Shown: positions 1-6,044 of the stretch, piece by piece | How the letters are laid out: every line of letters starts with the position of its first letter | Position numbering within the stretch: position 1 is the stretch's first letter | Source: Rhodocyclaceae bacterium UBA6160 | GTDB lineage: Bacteria > Pseudomonadota > Gammaproteobacteria > Burkholderiales > Rhodocyclaceae | NCBI GenBank assembly: GCA_002422995.1 | Contig: DIUK01000017.1 | Coordinates: 1 to 8,981 of the forward strand | Direction: 5' to 3' | DNA length: 8,981 bases | Translations under genes and position numbers: made by a program | The notes under the pieces: model-generated | Databases searched by the model: none | Seen by the model: the letters and a program-made list of their open reading frames with translations, nothing else | Told to the model about the DNA's origin: nothing

Positions 1-20
1 GATTCCGGGTCGCGCCTCCA
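1..20 (+). tRNA. tRNA-Cys, 3' end only (partial)
   Basis: The window opens inside the T-loop of a tRNA. Bases 5-9 (CCGGG) are the 3' side of the T-stem, 10-16 (TCGCGCC) the 3' side of the acceptor stem, 17 is a U discriminator, and 18-20 are an encoded CCA. The implied 5' acceptor strand is GGCGCGA, close to the E. coli tRNA-Cys acceptor (GGCGCGT). U73 occurs in bacterial tRNA-Cys and tRNA-Gly; the acceptor sequence favours Cys, as does the Gly-Cys-Leu tRNA order common in proteobacteria. The anticodon lies outside the window, so the identity is inferred. Confidence 0.75.
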
Positions 21-65
21 GTGTTCTGTTGGGAGTTCCCTGCGGTTACAAGGCATTTAATGTAT

Positions 66-150
66 GCCCGGGTGGTGAAATTGGTAGACACAAGGGACTT
101 AAAATCCCTCGGCGCAAGCTGTACCGGTTCGATTCCGGTCCCGGGCACCA
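66..150 (+). tRNA. tRNA-Leu (anticodon TAA)
   Basis: This is a complete 85-base class II tRNA that decodes UUA. The acceptor arms GCCCGGG (66-72) and CCCGGGC (140-146) pair perfectly, the discriminator is A147, and CCA is encoded at 148-150. The D-arm contains TGGTAGAC. The anticodon stem AGGGA/TCCCT encloses the loop CTTAAAA with anticodon TAA. A long variable arm (CGGCGCAAGCTG region) is typical of leucine tRNAs. The T-loop is GGTTCGATTCC. It begins 45 bases after the preceding tRNA, so the two are probably processed from one transcript. Confidence 0.97.
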
Positions 151-173
151 AACCCTGCTGAAATGGGTTTTTC
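151..173 (+). terminator. Weak Rho-independent-like terminator after tRNA-Leu
   Basis: AAACCC (151-156) and GGGTTT (166-171) can pair around a 9-base loop, and the 3' arm runs into five T residues (169-173). It starts directly after the tRNA CCA end, where a tRNA operon terminator is expected. The stem is short and only half G+C, so termination may be partial and could let tRNA transcription continue into the peroxidase gene. Structure seen; function inferred. Confidence 0.45.
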
Positions 174-227
174 GTGTTTTCTGTGGGAAACTGCGAAATT
201 CCTATGACACTGATTGGAATTATCCAC

Positions 228-776
228 ATGACTGTATCTTTATACGACATTCCCCTCAAGAAAATTGACGGCAGCGATGTAACGCTGAATGAGCATCAAG
301 GCAAGGTGCTGCTAGTCGTTAATGTTGCCTCCAAATGCGGGTTCACGCCCCAATACGCGGGTTTGGAAAAGTTGCATCAAACTTACCAGAGTAAGAATTT
401 TTCTGTCCTAGGCTTTCCTGCAAACGACTTTGGCGCGCAAGAGCCAGGCAGCGATGCTGAAATTCAGCAGTTTTGTCAGACTTCTTACGATGTCAAGTTT
501 CCTTTGTATAGCAAGATCCCTGTGACAGGCGAAGGGAAGCATCCCTTGTACCGGCATTTGACATCCGCCAAGCCAGAAACAGAAGATCGAGCTGGTATGG
601 AAACCATGTTGCGCGGCTATAAGATGGAGCCCACAGCCAAACCTGAAGTTGTCTGGAATTTTGAAAAATTCTTGATTGATCGCAAAGGCAATGTGGTTCG
701 ACGTTTTGCGCCGGATACTGCGCCAGATGCAGCAAAGCTTATTGAAGCAATCGAAGCAGAACTTGCCAAGGTTTAA
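228..776 (+). CDS. Glutathione peroxidase family thiol peroxidase (BtuE/Gpx-like)
   Basis: The 182-residue protein has the thioredoxin-like GPX fold and should reduce hydrogen peroxide or organic hydroperoxides in the cytoplasm; no signal peptide is visible. The peroxidatic site is Cys37 in NVASKCGFT, a cysteine instead of selenocysteine. The other tetrad residues are present: Gln71 (QEPG), and Trp143 and Asn144 (WNFEKF). Cys83 in EIQQFCQ matches the resolving cysteine of the two-cysteine, thioredoxin-dependent members, so thioredoxin rather than glutathione is the likelier reductant. The usual FPCNQF motif reads FPANDF (Ala65). Length and the HPLYRHL segment resemble E. coli BtuE. I chose ATG 228 because family proteins begin just before this point and GGA (216-218) lies 9 bases upstream; in-frame ATGs at 174 and 204 are possible but would add unconserved residues. 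The stop is 12 bases before the response regulator, suggesting co-transcription. Confidence 0.93.
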   Translation: MTVSLYDIPLKKIDGSDVTLNEHQGKVLLVVNVASKCGFTPQYAGLEKLHQTYQSKNFSVLGFPANDFGAQEPGSDAEIQQFCQTSYDVKFPLYSKIPVTGEGKHPLYRHLTSAKPETEDRAGMETMLRGYKMEPTAKPEVVWNFEKFLIDRKGNVVRRFAPDTAPDAAKLIEAIEAELAKV

Positions 777-788
777 GCTTGATTAAAT

Positions 789-1502
789 ATGTCATTGAGA
801 ATTGCAGTTCTTGAAGACGATAAAAGTTTTGCTGATCTTGTCATTTCCTGGCTAGAGCAGGCAGGTTATACCGTTGCGTGGTTTAGTACAGGGCACACGT
901 TTTTACAAGCTCTGCACGACGCACGGTATGACTTGCTGATTTTTGATTGGCTATTGCCGGACATGGATGGTCTGGAAGTGATGCAACATCTCAAGCTTAT
1001 GGGTGTCCAAACGCCGGTGATTTTTTTAACTGGGCGGGATACTGAGAACCATATCGTTAAAGCGCTTGGGATGGGGGCTGATGATTACATAGTTAAACCA
1101 CCTGCCCAGCAGATTTTCCTCGCGCGAGTGGCTGCATTGCTTCGCCGCCACTTGATTTTGCGCCAAGCGGATCAAGGTTTTGGCAACTTGTGGGTCAGTT
1201 TTTGTAATCGCCAGTTCAAGTTAGGTGGTGAGTCGGGCGAGCTAGTGAGCTTGACGGTGAAAGAAAGTGAACTTGCGATCTATTTTTTTCAAAACATAGG
1301 TGCTTTGATGTCACGCGCCCATTTAATGCAGGTGGTATGGGGATCAAGTGCAGATTTGGATACACGAACAGTAGATGTTCATATCAGCCGTTTAAGAAAT
1401 AAACTGCAACTCACTGCTGAAAATGGCTGGCGTTTGACTTCTGTTTATCATCAGGGTTATCGGTTAGAGCGTGTGGATAGAGACTTGGTCAGTGCACCAT
1501 GA
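789..1502 (+). CDS. OmpR/PhoB-family two-component response regulator
   Basis: The 237-residue cytoplasmic transcription factor has an N-terminal receiver (about 3-120) and a C-terminal winged-helix DNA-binding domain (about 135-227). Receiver residues are all in place: acidic pocket Glu9-Asp10-Asp11, phospho-acceptor Asp53 (FDWLLPDMDG), Thr81 and Lys103 (VKPP). The effector half carries the OmpR-type pattern LTVKESELAIYF, then SRAHLMQVVWG, DTRTVDVHISRLRNKL and the wing hairpin YHQGYRLE. It should be phosphorylated by the CHASE2 kinase encoded two genes downstream, the only kinase in the window. No strong ribosome site precedes ATG 789 (AAGG at 768-771 is distant), so translation may depend on coupling to the peroxidase gene 12 bases upstream. 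Its stop overlaps the next start (ATGA, 1499-1502). Target genes are unknown. Confidence 0.95.
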   Translation: MSLRIAVLEDDKSFADLVISWLEQAGYTVAWFSTGHTFLQALHDARYDLLIFDWLLPDMDGLEVMQHLKLMGVQTPVIFLTGRDTENHIVKALGMGADDYIVKPPAQQIFLARVAALLRRHLILRQADQGFGNLWVSFCNRQFKLGGESGELVSLTVKESELAIYFFQNIGALMSRAHLMQVVWGSSADLDTRTVDVHISRLRNKLQLTAENGWRLTSVYHQGYRLERVDRDLVSAP

Positions 1503-3157
1503 AAAAAATAACGTTGCAATGCCTGATATGGATGAGCGGGCTCTTGCTAAACGCTGCATTTTTTGATGCTTCTGCTGCGCCAGGAACGAATGCCGAGGCT
1601 GGTGATACCGCCATTTGGCAATATAAAGTGCGCGCTGGAGATACATTAATTAATGTATCTCAACGGTATTTAAAAAATCCGCAGCAGTGGCCGGCATTGC
1701 GAGTTATAAATAAGCTGAGCGATCCAAACAAGCTGTTGCCCGGGGAGCCATTGCGCATTCCCCTTGCCATGCTAAAGCAGCGCATGGCGTTTGCAGAGGT
1801 TATTGCTGTTTCAGGTAGTGTGCAGGTTCTTGAGACAAATAGCACCGCTCGCGTGCTGCAGGTTGGTAATCAGCTTGGTGCCGGAGCTGAAATTCAGGTA
1901 TCGAATAATAGTAGCGCCACCTTGCGCTTTGCTGATGGTTCAATAGTGGTTATGCAGCCATCGTCATCAATGCGGCTTGATAGGGTGAGTGTCTATGCTG
2001 ATGGTGTGATGGTAGATACTGGCTTGCGTTTGCATCAAGGGCGAATCGAGGTGACAGCAAACCCAAGGCATGGGTCAAAAAATAGAATGCAAATTACTAC
2101 ACCTTCTGCGGTTGCTGCCGTCAGGGGGACGCAATTTCGGGTATCGGTTGAAGAAAGTATTACCCGGGAAGAAACGCTAGAAGGCAGCGTTGGCTTGAGT
2201 GCGGCGAATAAAGAGTTTGCTGTCGAGCGCGGATACGGCAGTTTAGCCAAGCGCGGGCAGCCTCCTAAGCCTCCGATAGCGTTGCTGGCAGAACCCAATG
2301 TCAGCGCATTGCCGACCTTTCTTGATCGGTTGCCGATGCGGTTTGAATTGCCTATGCAATCAGGCGCCGTGAGCTGGTTTGGACAAATTGCATCGAATAA
2401 AAGTTTTGATCATGTGCTTCTCGAGAAAGTAAACACATCGCCCCGGTTATCTTTTGCCGATTTACCTGATGGTAAATATCTATTGCGCGCAAGAGCTGTC
2501 GATGTCAATGGCTTGCAAGGAAAAGATGCGTTGCATGCTTTTGAGCTCGATGCCAGACCTTTCCCGCCGCTGGTTTTAGCGCCGCCCCAAGCTGGAACTG
2601 TTCGTACGGCGTTACCTGAAATTCATTGGAGTGAGATGACGGATGTCCAAGCGTATCGTGTCGAGCTGGCACGGGATGTGGAGTTCAAAGACAAGCTTTT
2701 ACAAGCGACAGTCACTGAACGAAAAATCAAGCTGGATAAGCCGTTAGAGCCAGGCAACTATTTTTTGCGGATAGCCAGCATTTCATCAAATGACCAAGGG
2801 CCGTTTCAAGAGACGATTAAATTTACTTTCAAACCGTTGCCGAAAGTATCCGAGGTAGCGCAGTCTGCGATTACTTTTGACGGTAATCAAATGAGCTTGG
2901 CTTTGCCGAAGCCCGCTGAGGGGTTAATTTATGACATTGCTATTACGGCTGATAAAGAGCGCAGTCAGATTCACTGGCAGGGGAAAAGTCAGGATGGCAA
3001 CGTTCGCCTTCCGACTCCGCCAGCGGGTAAGCAATTTTTGTCAATACGAATGGTTGAGGCTGATGGGACAGCAGGTCCTTTTGCGACTCAAGCCATCGAT
3101 GTGCCTAATCTTCGCTGGAAAATGTTGCTGCTTGCAATACCTTTGTTAGCACTGTAG
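1499..3157 (+). CDS. Exported LysM-FecR domain protein with a hydrophobic C-terminal tail
   Basis: The 552-residue protein appears to be exported. Residues 1-26 form a Sec signal peptide (MKK, hydrophobic core, cleavage near ASA-AP). A LysM domain follows (about 40-88, YKVRAGDTL...LLPGEPLRIP), expected to bind peptidoglycan. A FecR domain spans about 100-230, including LRFADGSIVVM and TTPSAVAAVRGTQFRV. Residues 285-535 look like two or three beta-sandwich, fibronectin-III-like repeats (for example IHWSEMTDVQAYRVEL and YFLRIAS). The protein ends in a 13-residue hydrophobic stretch from Trp540. Classical FecR proteins have a cytoplasmic anti-sigma segment and a membrane helix; neither is seen here, and no sigma factor gene is adjacent, so iron-uptake FecR function is unlikely. 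The start overlaps the regulator stop (ATGA), implying coupled translation. A role as a periplasmic partner of the CHASE2 kinase is inferred from position. Confidence 0.9.
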   Translation: MKKITLQCLIWMSGLLLNAAFFDASAAPGTNAEAGDTAIWQYKVRAGDTLINVSQRYLKNPQQWPALRVINKLSDPNKLLPGEPLRIPLAMLKQRMAFAEVIAVSGSVQVLETNSTARVLQVGNQLGAGAEIQVSNNSSATLRFADGSIVVMQPSSSMRLDRVSVYADGVMVDTGLRLHQGRIEVTANPRHGSKNRMQITTPSAVAAVRGTQFRVSVEESITREETLEGSVGLSAANKEFAVERGYGSLAKRGQPPKPPIALLAEPNVSALPTFLDRLPMRFELPMQSGAVSWFGQIASNKSFDHVLLEKVNTSPRLSFADLPDGKYLLRARAVDVNGLQGKDALHAFELDARPFPPLVLAPPQAGTVRTALPEIHWSEMTDVQAYRVELARDVEFKDKLLQATVTERKIKLDKPLEPGNYFLRIASISSNDQGPFQETIKFTFKPLPKVSEVAQSAITFDGNQMSLALPKPAEGLIYDIAITADKERSQIHWQGKSQDGNVRLPTPPAGKQFLSIRMVEADGTAGPFATQAIDVPNLRWKMLLLAIPLLAL

Positions 3158-3179
3158 TTGTCTAGGCGATTGACAACTA
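3155..3179 (+). repeat. Inverted repeat overlapping the LysM-FecR stop codon
   Basis: TAGTTGTC (3155-3162) and GACAACTA (3172-3179) are perfect 8-base complementary arms around a 9-base loop, and the first arm contains the TAG stop. A run of six T residues lies at 3190-3195, ten bases past the stem, which is too far for a standard Rho-independent terminator. It may attenuate or stabilise the mRNA between the two genes, or serve as a protein site. The stem is AT-rich and weak. Confidence 0.4.
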
Positions 3180-3198
3180 AACTGAGGTGTTTTTTCAA
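3170..3198 (+). promoter_or_regulatory. Possible internal promoter for the CHASE2 kinase gene
   Basis: A perfect sigma-70 -35 hexamer TTGACA lies at 3170-3175. At a 17-base spacing the -10 position (3193-3198) reads TTTCAA, only three of six matches. The site sits in the 98-base gap before the kinase and partly overlaps the 3' arm of the inverted repeat. The poor -10 makes it a weak candidate. Confidence 0.2.
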
Positions 3199-3255
3199 GT
3201 CGTGCCCCTATTTAAAACTAGCAACAAGTTGAGGGGAAATTTTTGCTAACCAAGT

Positions 3256-5202
3256 ATGTCTGATCGCCTTTCTGCCTTGCTTATCCTGCTGATTACTTCG
3301 CTTGTAGTGAGTATTAGCGGTGTATTGAGCAGATGGGACGATTTGGTGTACGACGTAGGACAAAAGCTGTATCGGCAAACAGTGCCTGCTGATCTTGTCA
3401 TCGTTGGTATTGACGAAGAAAGCCTGGTACAGCTGGGGCGGTGGCCATGGTCCAGACACCTGCATGCGGCAGTTGTTAACCGGTTGAAAAGCGACGGTGC
3501 AGCGGTGATTGCATTGGATGTTATTTTCTCCGAGCCCAGTCTTGATGACCCCTCTGCTGATTTGGCGTTAGCCTCCGCAATTCGTAGTGCAGGCAATGTG
3601 GTGCTGCCCGTCTTTTTTGAAAAGAATCAAAACAGTAACCAGATCATGGAGTCGTTGCCTTTGCCTGCTTTGGCAAAATGGGCAGCAGGTATTGGCAATG
3701 CTCATGTGCCGCTGGATGAAGATGGCCTGGCAAGAGGCATTTATTTATTCACCGGATCAGGCGCATCGATATGGCCACATTTTTCTTCCGCAGTTTTACG
3801 TGTTGGAAACTTTTCCTCACCTGACCTGCAGCGTGACTTATCTCAAGCTGAACAAGCGATCACTGAAGATCAAGCACAACGACCTCCATTTTTTCAAAAA
3901 GACCCACGGCGCATCAAGTTTTTTGGCCCGCCTGGAAGCGTACCTGCCGTATCTTATGCGCATGTTTTACAGGGTAATTTTTCGCCGGGCACATTTAAAA
4001 ACAAGACAGTATTAGTCGGAGCCACAGCGGCAGGTATGGGAGATCAGTTCCCTACGGCTATGTCTGGTTTAGGACGGCATATGTCTGGCATAGAGTTTCA
4101 TGCTAATGCATTGACTTCCATACGCAATCACGCGCTAGTTTCTCGTGTGCCTGATTGGATCGGTTGGCTTGTTTGTGTCCTTTTGTCTATCACTCCTTTA
4201 TCCTGGCTATCTGGCGTCTCTCCAAGACGTGGGTTGCTTAGTATGGTTGCTTGGTTTTTCATTGTGTTGATTATCACGATGTCTTTGCCTCATGGGTTAA
4301 ATCGTTGGCTTCCGCCAACAGGTGCGCTACTGCCTATTCTTATTGCTTATCCCATTTGGAGTTGGCGCAAGCTGGAGTCTGCCAATCGATTTTTAGATCA
4401 TGAGTTGCATCGCTTGGGGCAAACGGCAAGAGTGGGGTTGGGTTTGGGCGGCGGTCCTGCACTGACAAGCCTAGTCAGGGGGGATCAGATGCAAGCCCGC
4501 ATTTTTCAGATTCAGCAAGCGGAGAGTCAGCTTGCAAAATTGCAAGAAGCGCGTAAGGAAACATTGGCTTTTATTTCACATGATATTCGTGCTCCGTTAG
4601 CTCAAGCACTGATGCAACTTGATGGTGCGACAAGTGATGGCGATGCATTAAAGAAAAATCTGAATGCGTCGTTAGCGAAAGCACTCAAGCTGGCTGAAGA
4701 TTTTTTACATACTTCGCGAGCAGAAATGCTGGATAGCCAGCAGTTTGAGGAAGTCGATTTGACTGCGGTTGCCCATCAGGCTGCAGATGATGCATTTCAA
4801 CTTGCTGAGCGATGTCAGGTCAAGGTGATTCGACATATTTCAACTGAGTCCATCTGGATACTTGGTGACTTTAGTCTGTTACATCGGGCAGTATTGAATC
4901 TGATTTTAAATGCGATTAAATATGCCCCGCAGGGTTCTGTCGTTACACTGACATTAACGGTAACTGAACAAGAGGCAACGATTGCCGTGATGGATCATGG
5001 GCCTGGCATATCCCTTGAAAAACAAGGGCGCTTATTCCAGCGATTTAATCAGTCCGATGAGCTGATATCAATCGCTGGCGGTAGTGGTTTAGGTCTCTAT
5101 TTTGTTCGGGTGACGGCTGAAAAGCACGGGGGGCGTGTCGGGGTAAATGTCAGTGAAGGCATTAGTACTGTATTCAGTATTCGCCTGCCGGTGCCCAGCT
5201 AG
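3256..5202 (+). CDS. CHASE2-domain membrane sensor histidine kinase
   Basis: The 648-residue inner-membrane sensor kinase starts with a transmembrane helix (about 7-24). A CHASE2 sensor domain predicted in the periplasm follows (about 25-298), with its usual blocks DLVIVGIDEESL, GRWPWSR, VIALDVIFSEPS and NKTVLVGATAAG. Three helices (about 299-320, 326-344, 352-370) return the chain to the cytoplasm. A coiled-coil-like linker (about 405-435) leads into HisKA with phospho-acceptor His442 (SHDIRAPL). The ATPase domain has the N box (NLILNAIKYAP, Asn548 and Asn552), G1 (DHGPGI, 580-585), F box (FQRF) and G2 (GGSGLGL, 608-614). No HAMP or PAS domain is seen. All catalytic motifs are intact, so autophosphorylation and transfer to Asp53 of the upstream regulator is expected. 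An in-frame TAA at 3247-3249 rules out nearby upstream starts. GAGGGG at 3231-3236 lies 19 bases before the ATG, farther than is ideal for a ribosome site. CHASE2 ligands are generally unknown. Confidence 0.94.
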   Translation: MSDRLSALLILLITSLVVSISGVLSRWDDLVYDVGQKLYRQTVPADLVIVGIDEESLVQLGRWPWSRHLHAAVVNRLKSDGAAVIALDVIFSEPSLDDPSADLALASAIRSAGNVVLPVFFEKNQNSNQIMESLPLPALAKWAAGIGNAHVPLDEDGLARGIYLFTGSGASIWPHFSSAVLRVGNFSSPDLQRDLSQAEQAITEDQAQRPPFFQKDPRRIKFFGPPGSVPAVSYAHVLQGNFSPGTFKNKTVLVGATAAGMGDQFPTAMSGLGRHMSGIEFHANALTSIRNHALVSRVPDWIGWLVCVLLSITPLSWLSGVSPRRGLLSMVAWFFIVLIITMSLPHGLNRWLPPTGALLPILIAYPIWSWRKLESANRFLDHELHRLGQTARVGLGLGGGPALTSLVRGDQMQARIFQIQQAESQLAKLQEARKETLAFISHDIRAPLAQALMQLDGATSDGDALKKNLNASLAKALKLAEDFLHTSRAEMLDSQQFEEVDLTAVAHQAADDAFQLAERCQVKVIRHISTESIWILGDFSLLHRAVLNLILNAIKYAPQGSVVTLTLTVTEQEATIAVMDHGPGISLEKQGRLFQRFNQSDELISIAGGSGLGLYFVRVTAEKHGGRVGVNVSEGISTVFSIRLPVPS

Positions 5203-5404
5203 TTTTAAATACAGCGGGGCTTGTTGTTCGTTATTGTGCTAAATAAACCAAGTGAAGCATTTTTTCATCGGGCTTTCTTTGCGACAGCAGGTTGAGTTGT
5301 CCTGAAATTTTATCTGCTACATTGCAATTTAGCTTAGTCATTCATGGCGATTTCTTCTCTATTCCTATTGTTCTTTATTAAAAATTGTAATCAATTTTCT
5401 TACC
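5203..5404. other. AT-rich spacer between the kinase and DUF1178 genes
   Basis: This 202-base stretch contains no gene or RNA that I can recognise. It is AT-rich, especially 5350-5400. No convincing terminator follows the kinase stop: the nearest candidate (AAGC/GCTT arms at 5256-5275) has only four pairs. It should hold the promoter of the DUF1178 gene, but no good -35/-10 pair was found. The one clear structure is the dyad at 5381-5398. Confidence 0.6.
5381..5398 (+). repeat. Perfect 7-base dyad just upstream of the DUF1178 start
   Basis: AAAATTG (5381-5387), spacer TAAT, and CAATTTT (5392-5398) form an 18-base palindromic element ending six bases before the start codon. The symmetry suits either a dimeric regulator operator or a short mRNA hairpin that would cover the ribosome-binding region. 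AT-rich dyads also arise by chance, so the function is unproven. Confidence 0.4.
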
Positions 5405-5935
5405 ATGATCGTTCTCAATCTTTTATGTAATAACGGACATCATTTTGAGGGCTGGTTTGCATCAAATGAGGTGTTTCATGCGCAGATGGCCAAGCGTTTT
5501 GTGCAATGCGGGGTTTGTCAGTCAGACGCGATAACCCGATTGCCTTCAGGTCCCCACGTGCGGCGCAGCTCGGCTGGGCGGCGTGATGTAGACGTTGAAC
5601 AGACGACAACTTCCCAACAAGGCGATGCTGTTTCGCCAGCGCCAGCAAAGTTAACGACGGCGTCTGTGAGTCAGGAGCAGGAGCCAGAACGTCAGCATGC
5701 TGTGGAAGGAGACGCCGAGATAGTAAAGTCGCTTTTTACTGCATTGGCAACGATGGCGCGGCAAGCGGAAGACGTGGGGGAACGTTTGCCAGAAGAAGCT
5801 CGACGTATTCATTATGATGAAGCCCCAGTGCGCAGTATTCGGGGCATCGCTACAGCGGAAGAAACACGAGAGTTATTGGATGAAGGAATTCTTGTTTTAC
5901 CAGTGCTAGTACCGCCCGAGAATGAAACACATTAG
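5405..5935 (+). CDS. DUF1178 family protein, putative zinc ribbon
   Basis: The 176-residue protein matches the DUF1178 pattern: a conserved start (MIVLNLLC), GHHFEGWF, then CGVC. Cys8, His12/His13, Cys35 and Cys38 look like a metal-binding knuckle, probably for zinc. Residues 50-105 are low-complexity and rich in Q, P, A, T and S, probably a flexible linker. The C-terminal part (about 105-170) has a charged helical region and the family-typical segment RIHYDEAPVRSIRGIATAEE. No signal peptide or membrane helix is seen. The molecular function of the family is unknown to me. ATG 5405 is supported by the conserved N-terminus although no Shine-Dalgarno sequence is visible upstream. The gene converges on mutS across 109 bases and is separated from the kinase gene by 202 bases, so it is probably its own transcription unit. 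Confidence 0.88.
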   Translation: MIVLNLLCNNGHHFEGWFASNEVFHAQMAKRFVQCGVCQSDAITRLPSGPHVRRSSAGRRDVDVEQTTTSQQGDAVSPAPAKLTTASVSQEQEPERQHAVEGDAEIVKSLFTALATMARQAEDVGERLPEEARRIHYDEAPVRSIRGIATAEETRELLDEGILVLPVLVPPENETH

Positions 5936-5987
5936 GGCTGGGTGCTTGGCGTAGACGGATACTGAGTGCTGCTTTGGTGATGGTTTA

Positions 5988-6024
5988 TGCGTTAGGCTTT
6001 ATCTACTCTTTATCTATTAACGCA
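5988..6024. repeat. Inverted repeat enclosing a tandem CTTTATCTA repeat between convergent genes
   Basis: TGCGTTA (5988-5994) and TAACGCA (6018-6024) form perfect 7-base arms. The 23-base loop holds CTTTATCTA twice (5997-6005 and 6008-6016), an 11-base period. The element lies between the DUF1178 and mutS stops, where a bidirectional terminator would be expected, but the loop is long and neither strand shows a clean T-run right after the stem. Terminator function is possible, not shown. Confidence 0.35.
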
Positions 6025-6044
6025 ATTTGCTCTATTTTATTCGC

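Noticed and set aside
29..268. A 79-codon + strand open frame running across the tRNA-Leu gene
   Set aside because: It is read through a well-formed tRNA and overlaps the peroxidase start out of frame; the peptide resembles no protein.
1499..3157. Interpretation of the FecR protein as an iron-uptake anti-sigma regulator
   Set aside because: It has a cleavable-type signal peptide and a LysM domain instead of the cytoplasmic anti-sigma segment, and no sigma factor or TonB receptor gene is nearby.
3246..3596. A 116-codon - strand open frame opposite the CHASE2 coding region
   Set aside because: It is antisense to clearly conserved CHASE2 motifs and has no protein-like features of its own.
3587..4015. 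A 142-codon + strand frame inside the kinase gene
   Set aside because: It is out of frame with the conserved CHASE2 sequence and its peptide is unusual in composition (many W, M, C), typical of a shadow frame.
5256..5280. Possible terminator after the kinase gene (AAGC...GCTT followed by TCTTT)
   Set aside because: Only four base pairs with a 12-base loop and an interrupted T-run; too weak to annotate.
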